Source: Fen-1254 sp963769605
Lineage (GTDB): Bacteria; Bacteroidota; Ignavibacteria; UBA10030
DNA: 64,000 nucleotides
NCBI GenBank assembly: GCA_963769605.1
Contig: CAVYML010000001.1
Span: 558,001-622,000 of the forward strand
Direction of reading: 5' to 3'
Part shown: positions 59,988 through 64,000 of the stretch, piece by piece
Position numbering within the stretch: the stretch's first letter is position 1
How the letters are laid out: each line of letters begins with the position of its first letter
Position numbers and translations under genes: made by a program
The notes under the pieces: model-generated
What the model was told of the DNA's origin: nothing
Database searches by the model: none
The model's input: the letters and a program-made list of their open reading frames with translations, nothing else

Positions 59988-61691
59988 ATGGATCAGAAGA
60001 AGAGCCGGCATCGTCTGCAATTGTCTGATCTGTATTGGATAGTATCTGCAAGGAATTTTATTATGAAAAAAAGATTTTCTACAATTACCGTATGTGCTTT
60101 AATTGTCGTCAGTATGATCGCCGGAATGGGAATTAATCGTCTGATTTCCGCCGATAATCTTTACGATCAAATACGCAAGTTCGGAGATATTCTCAGCTTC
60201 GTAGAAAAAAACTATGTCGACGAGGTCGATACCGGGAAGTTAACGGATGCCGCCATTGTCGGAATGCTGAATTCTCTCGATCCACATTCGATCTATATTC
60301 CGCCTAAGCAATTTGAAAAAGTGGTCGAGGATTTTAAAGGGAAATTTGAAGGCGTTGGAATTTCTTTCCGCGTTATCAGCGATACGATTACGGTCATTGA
60401 GCCGATCGCCGGCGGTCCTTCTGCACGAATAGGCGTTCTCTCCGACGACCGTATCGTGAAAATTAACGACTCCTCTGCGATCAAATATACCGATCAAGAC
60501 GTCATGAAGAGGCTGCGAGGTCCAAAAGGAACAAAAGTCAAGATCACAATCAAGCGCCCCGGCGAAAAGGACCTTCTCGATTTCGAGATTATCCGTGACA
60601 TTATTTCAATCTATAGTATTGATGCATCCATGATGGTCAGCAATGACATCGGCTATGTACGGGTCAATCAATTCAAAGAAACAACACATGAGGAGTTTGC
60701 AGCCGCGCTTCAGAAATTGCAGAACCAGGGAATGAAACGATTGATACTCGATCTTCGCGACAACGGCGGCGGATATCTCGATCAAGCGTATCAAATGGCG
60801 GATCAATTTCTATCGGGAGGAACGACTGAACATCCCCGAACGATTGTTTATACGAAATCCCGCAAAGCAGAATTCGAAGAAGCCTATTATGCACAATCGG
60901 GCGATCCGTATGAAAAATTACCGTTGATTATTCTCGTGAACAATGCATCAGCGAGTGCGAGCGAGATCGTTACAGGAGCAATTCAGGATTCGGACCGAGG
61001 ACTCATTGTCGGAGAAACGACATTTGGAAAAGGATTGGTTCAACGTCAATATCCACTGAGGGATGGTTCGGCATTCCGGCTTACCGTCGCGCGGTATTAT
61101 ACTCCAAGCGGACGTCTTATCCAGCGTTCATACGAAGGGAAAAATAAAGACGAATATCAACTGGAAGCGTTTCAGAGGGATGAACAAGAAGGCGAAAACA
61201 TCGATCATACTCACGATGAAAAAGCCGACAGCACAATCCCGAAATTTAAAACATTCGGCGGACGCGTAGTTCTCGGCGGCGGCGGTATTACGCCGGATTA
61301 TGTCGTAAAATCCGGAAATGTGACGGGACTTGTGCAAACTCTCTGGAGGCGCAATATATTTTATGACTATTCAAAAGACTATATCGAAGGCCCTGGAAGT
61401 TCAGTGCGATCTCAATATGGACAGGATTTGGAAAAATTCAAATCATCGTTCCAGATATCGGATGCAATGCTGCAGGATTTCCGAAAATATATTGAGACTC
61501 AAAAGATCGTAATCAATGAAAAAGAATATCAAGAGGATCTAAACTTCATCAAAGCCCGATTAAAGGCACAGATCGCTCAATGGCTCTTCGGGCTCGAAGG
61601 ATATATAGGTGTGATATTGGAAGTGGATAATCAATTCCAAAAAGCGATGACATTGTTCCCGGAAGCAGAAAAAATAGCAAATCTAAAATAA
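59988..61691 (+). CDS. Carboxy-terminal processing peptidase (S41, Ctp/Prc-like)
   Basis: 567 residues from ATG 59988 (AGGGAAG upstream); an ATG at 60063 also has a fair site and would begin directly with the signal anchor (TITVCALIVVSMIAGMGI). A PDZ domain lies at about 105-190 (FEGVGISFRV, IVKINDSSAI), then the S41 core with LRDNGGG, the catalytic Ser in VNNASASASEIV and the Lys in GKGLVQ. A C-terminal helical tail follows (about 470-567). It cleaves C-termini of envelope proteins. It follows lysS after 108 bases. Confidence 0.92.
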   Translation: MDQKKSRHRLQLSDLYWIVSARNFIMKKRFSTITVCALIVVSMIAGMGINRLISADNLYDQIRKFGDILSFVEKNYVDEVDTGKLTDAAIVGMLNSLDPHSIYIPPKQFEKVVEDFKGKFEGVGISFRVISDTITVIEPIAGGPSARIGVLSDDRIVKINDSSAIKYTDQDVMKRLRGPKGTKVKITIKRPGEKDLLDFEIIRDIISIYSIDASMMVSNDIGYVRVNQFKETTHEEFAAALQKLQNQGMKRLILDLRDNGGGYLDQAYQMADQFLSGGTTEHPRTIVYTKSRKAEFEEAYYAQSGDPYEKLPLIILVNNASASASEIVTGAIQDSDRGLIVGETTFGKGLVQRQYPLRDGSAFRLTVARYYTPSGRLIQRSYEGKNKDEYQLEAFQRDEQEGENIDHTHDEKADSTIPKFKTFGGRVVLGGGGITPDYVVKSGNVTGLVQTLWRRNIFYDYSKDYIEGPGSSVRSQYGQDLEKFKSSFQISDAMLQDFRKYIETQKIVINEKEYQEDLNFIKARLKAQIAQWLFGLEGYIGVILEVDNQFQKAMTLFPEAEKIANLK

Positions 61692-61704
61692 TTTGGGTTG
61701 AGAA

Positions 61705-62562
61705 ATGCTGCGAAGAAAATGCATAATCTGGTGTATCCTCATCTGCGGAATTCTTCTTGCCGTATGTTCGCTGGGATTTCACAGTTCAGAGCCGAGAACG
61801 TTTTACGGCGACATAGTTTTGAACGAAGATCAATCGGAATCAATGATGCAGGTCGGTGAAGAACTTGTCTATGGAGTGCATTATTCCTTTTTTAACATAG
61901 GAACAATACGGATGACGGTCAATTCAAAAGAGAGCATCAATGGCCGGGAAATTTATCACACCTCTGCATTTATAAATTCAAATCCCGCTCTTTCCTGGCT
62001 TGTAGAACTTCACATCCGGTTTTACAGCGGAATCGATCAGGAACTGTTCTCGAATACCTGGTTAAGCGAAGATAGTTCGAAAAAAGGAATCACGTATAGA
62101 AAAACATGGTTTCAATACAGCGACAATACTCTGCATGATGAAAATGGAACGAAGACGAACGATGAATACAGGCCGGAAAAATTTGATACGACTAAAATAT
62201 CCGGTCATTGTCAGGATGGGCTCTCGTTGTTTTTCTATGCGCGCGGCAATGCCTGCCGGGAAAAAGAGGAATATGTGCCGACCTGTATCGACAGCAAGGA
62301 AGTGAAGACCTATATTAATTTTCTCAATGAAAGAGAAAAAGTAGAGATAGATTCCGCACAATATCCGATTGATTGCGTTCACTTCGAAGGCCGTGCGGAC
62401 TTTACCGGAATTTTCGGTCTGACAGGCGGATTCGAAGGGTGGTTCAGCAACGATCGGGCTTGTATTCCCATAAAAGCGAAAATGAATGTAATCCTTGGCA
62501 GCGTCAAGATCGATCTGCTAAGCTGGAAGAGAAGTTCTTGGACTCCGCCGCGATGGAATTAA
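61705..62562 (+). CDS. DUF3108 family exported protein
   Basis: 285 residues. An N-terminal lipoprotein-like or signal segment (CIIWCILICGILLAVCSLGF) is followed by a beta-barrel-like domain of DUF3108 type: GEELVYGVHYSFFNIGTIRM, GLSLFFYARG and WFSNDRACIPIKAKMNVILG (each a partial quote). DUF3108 proteins are periplasmic and of unknown function, often near Ctp proteases. The stop overlaps the carbonic-anhydrase start by 10 bases, so translation is coupled. The upstream ctp gene is 13 bases away. Confidence 0.85.
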   Translation: MLRRKCIIWCILICGILLAVCSLGFHSSEPRTFYGDIVLNEDQSESMMQVGEELVYGVHYSFFNIGTIRMTVNSKESINGREIYHTSAFINSNPALSWLVELHIRFYSGIDQELFSNTWLSEDSSKKGITYRKTWFQYSDNTLHDENGTKTNDEYRPEKFDTTKISGHCQDGLSLFFYARGNACREKEEYVPTCIDSKEVKTYINFLNEREKVEIDSAQYPIDCVHFEGRADFTGIFGLTGGFEGWFSNDRACIPIKAKMNVILGSVKIDLLSWKRSSWTPPRWN

Positions 62563-63080
62563 AATCATATTCGATTCATGCGTATGATGGAATGGAACCG
62601 AAAATTCATCCGTCTGTATTTCTTGCTGATGGAGTGAGGATTATCGGCAATGTCGAAATAGAAGAAGACGCCGGTATCTGGTTCAATGCAGTTTTGCGGG
62701 GCGATGTGAATTCCATCCATATCGGAAAGCGCACTAATATTCAGGACGCAACGGTGGTTCATGTAACACACCAAAAATATCCGGTCAGTATCGGCGAAAA
62801 TAATACCATAGGTCATAGCGCTGTTCTGCATGGATGCATCATAGGCAATTATAATTTAATAGGGATGGGATCCTGTGTACTGGACGGTGCAAAAATAGGT
62901 AATTACTGCCTGATAGCGGCAGGCGCATTAGTGCCGGAAAAATTTGAGGTACCGGATGGCGTATTGGTAGCAGGCATACCGGGGAAAATAAAGAGATCGT
63001 TAACTGATGAAGAAAAAAAATATTTTGAAGAATCAGCCCAAAGTTATATCGTTGAAGCAAAAAAATATAGGAATATTTAA
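62553..63080 (+). CDS. Gamma-class carbonic anhydrase family protein
   Basis: 175 residues from ATG 62553; the open frame reaches back to 62373 but the family start (SYSIHAYDGMEPKIHPSVFL) is here. Left-handed beta-helix with hexapeptide repeats: IGNVEIEEDAGIWFNAVLRGD, IGKRTNIQDATVVHV, IGENNTIGHSAVLHGC. The three zinc-type His (VVHVTH, IGHSAVLHGC) are present, with the Arg and Asp of LRGD. Such proteins are carbonic anhydrases or acyltransferase relatives (YrdA/PaaY-like). It overlaps the DUF3108 gene by 10 bases. Confidence 0.9.
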   Translation: MELKSYSIHAYDGMEPKIHPSVFLADGVRIIGNVEIEEDAGIWFNAVLRGDVNSIHIGKRTNIQDATVVHVTHQKYPVSIGENNTIGHSAVLHGCIIGNYNLIGMGSCVLDGAKIGNYCLIAAGALVPEKFEVPDGVLVAGIPGKIKRSLTDEEKKYFEESAQSYIVEAKKYRNI

Positions 63081-63095
63081 TTGGAAGGAGTTTCT

Positions 63096-63995
63096 ATGAA
63101 GCTCACATTTTGGGGCGTTCGGGGATCGATACCGACTCCAGGAAAGCATACTGTTCGCTATGGCGGCAATACACCATGTCTGGAATTGAGGCTCGATGAC
63201 GACAGGCTGCTCATTTTTGATGCAGGAACGGGAATTCGAAGTTTCGGCGATTTCCTTATGAACAGCGGAGAATCTGTCAAGGCGTATTTGTTTATTTCTC
63301 ATCCGCACTGGGATCATATTCAGGGGTTTCCCTTTTTTAAACCGGCTTTTATTCCGGGGAACGAACTGACGATCGTCGGGACTGAACGCCCCGAAAAACC
63401 TTTAAACGAAATCATCGCTGAACAAATGAATCGAATTTATTTTCCCGTGCAGCTGCATGATCTCAAAGCAAAAATTAATTTTGTGCCGATAACTGAAGAA
63501 CAAGAAATGCCGGTGTACGATGCTGTTGTGAAGATGATCTATGTTAATCATCCGGGCTTTACTATCGGGTACAGGATTGAATACAAGAAAAAAATTCTGA
63601 TCTATATCAGTGATAACGAACCGTTTGATGCTGCCGCAGCGGATTCACTGACCAATTTCGAACAAATAGTGAAGGATAAATTCCACGTTTTGAAAGGCGA
63701 TCCGAACCAGCGTATTTTCGATTTTTGCCGTGATGCCGATGTCCTGATTCATGATTCCACTTATACTCCTGAAGAATATATCGATCGTGTAGGATGGGGA
63801 CATTCTGATTATCTTTTTGCATTGCGCGTGGCAGTAGAATCACATACGAAGCGATTGTATCTCTTCCACCATGATCAAAATCACAGCGACGATAAAGTCG
63901 ACGATATTTTAAAAAAATGCAAGAAGGAAATCAGAAGCCGTGGCTATTCGCTGGAATGCGAAGCGGCAATCGAAAATACGACAATTACTATCTGA
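63096..63995 (+). CDS. Metallo-beta-lactamase-fold hydrolase (phosphodiesterase-like)
   Basis: 299 residues from ATG 63096 with GGAAGGAG 6 bases upstream; the open frame reaches back to 63081. The fold starts WGVRGSIPTPGKHTVRYGGNTPC, an N-terminus typical of the PhnP/cyclic-nucleotide-phosphodiesterase-like branch. The metal motif is SHPHWDHIQG, and DSTY with Asp and the final His (FHHDQNHSD) complete the site. The Trp in HPHWDH (usual HxHxDH) is allowed. Substrate unknown. It follows the carbonic anhydrase gene and is the last complete gene in the window. Confidence 0.9.
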   Translation: MKLTFWGVRGSIPTPGKHTVRYGGNTPCLELRLDDDRLLIFDAGTGIRSFGDFLMNSGESVKAYLFISHPHWDHIQGFPFFKPAFIPGNELTIVGTERPEKPLNEIIAEQMNRIYFPVQLHDLKAKINFVPITEEQEMPVYDAVVKMIYVNHPGFTIGYRIEYKKKILIYISDNEPFDAAAADSLTNFEQIVKDKFHVLKGDPNQRIFDFCRDADVLIHDSTYTPEEYIDRVGWGHSDYLFALRVAVESHTKRLYLFHHDQNHSDDKVDDILKKCKKEIRSRGYSLECEAAIENTTITI

Positions 63996-64000
63996 GCTTG

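Overview
The window is a bacterial chromosome segment from the FCB group (Bacteroidota/Chlorobiota and relatives), most like Ignavibacteria or a neighbouring lineage. Two giant secreted proteins carry the 'YPNPFNP' type IX secretion (T9SS) sorting domain with the 'LSSGVYFYRI' ending that is typical of that group. The promoters I can read (for example TTGACT-17-TATATT at 51769-51797) are ordinary sigma-70 type rather than the Bacteroidetes TAnnTTTG type. These points fit Ignavibacteria-like organisms, but no rRNA is present to prove the assignment.

Layout: 1-1600 is a mobile-element scar: an IS1634-type transposase cut by the window edge, a fossil of a second transposase, and three 13-bp palindromes. 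1.6-3.2 kb is an ABC-2 exporter. 3.3-7.3 kb (minus strand) holds a YecD-like isochorismatase-fold protein and an exported tricorn-like S41 peptidase. 7.7-10.8 kb is a three-gene exported caspase operon. 11.2-13.1 kb is an O-antigen ligase/TPR membrane protein. 13.4-24.7 kb is two giant repeat-rich T9SS cargo proteins; the second has a frameshifted sorting domain. 24.7-27.2 kb holds an exported redoxin/TlpA protein and a patatin. 27.6 kb holds a 52-residue membrane protein. 28.0 kb has a possible structured RNA.

28.2-34.3 kb is an AmmeMemoRadiSam cluster (MEMO-AMMECR1 fusion, membrane spermidine-synthase-like protein, radical SAM enzyme) followed by glycerate kinase. The fusion and the radical SAM enzyme both carry export-type N-termini. 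34.5-38.8 kb holds an amidohydrolase, a lone receiver domain, an MFS transporter and a Lys-rich putative nucleoid protein. From 38.8 kb to the end is dense housekeeping content on the plus strand: prmC, dtd, a phosphatase-superfamily protein, comEC, a dienelactone hydrolase, a TrmH-type methyltransferase, NUDIX, a PfkB kinase, mtnA, recO, an HtrA protease, aroC, HNH nuclease, trpS, scpA, scpB, an RluB-like pseudouridine synthase, malQ, lysS, ctp, a DUF3108 protein, a gamma carbonic anhydrase and an MBL hydrolase.

The most interesting structure lies between genes. A 103-bp element with terminal inverted repeats occurs three times (27241, 34361, 51847). All copies are exactly 103 bp and a stem base pair varies in compensating fashion. 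A fourth eroded copy sits inside a member of a second palindromic repeat family at 10.9 kb. The copy at 51847 forms the 5' leader of the HNH gene. The exported AmmeMemoRadiSam set and the caspase operon are the best candidates for under-described protein systems. No tRNA, rRNA or CRISPR array was recognised.
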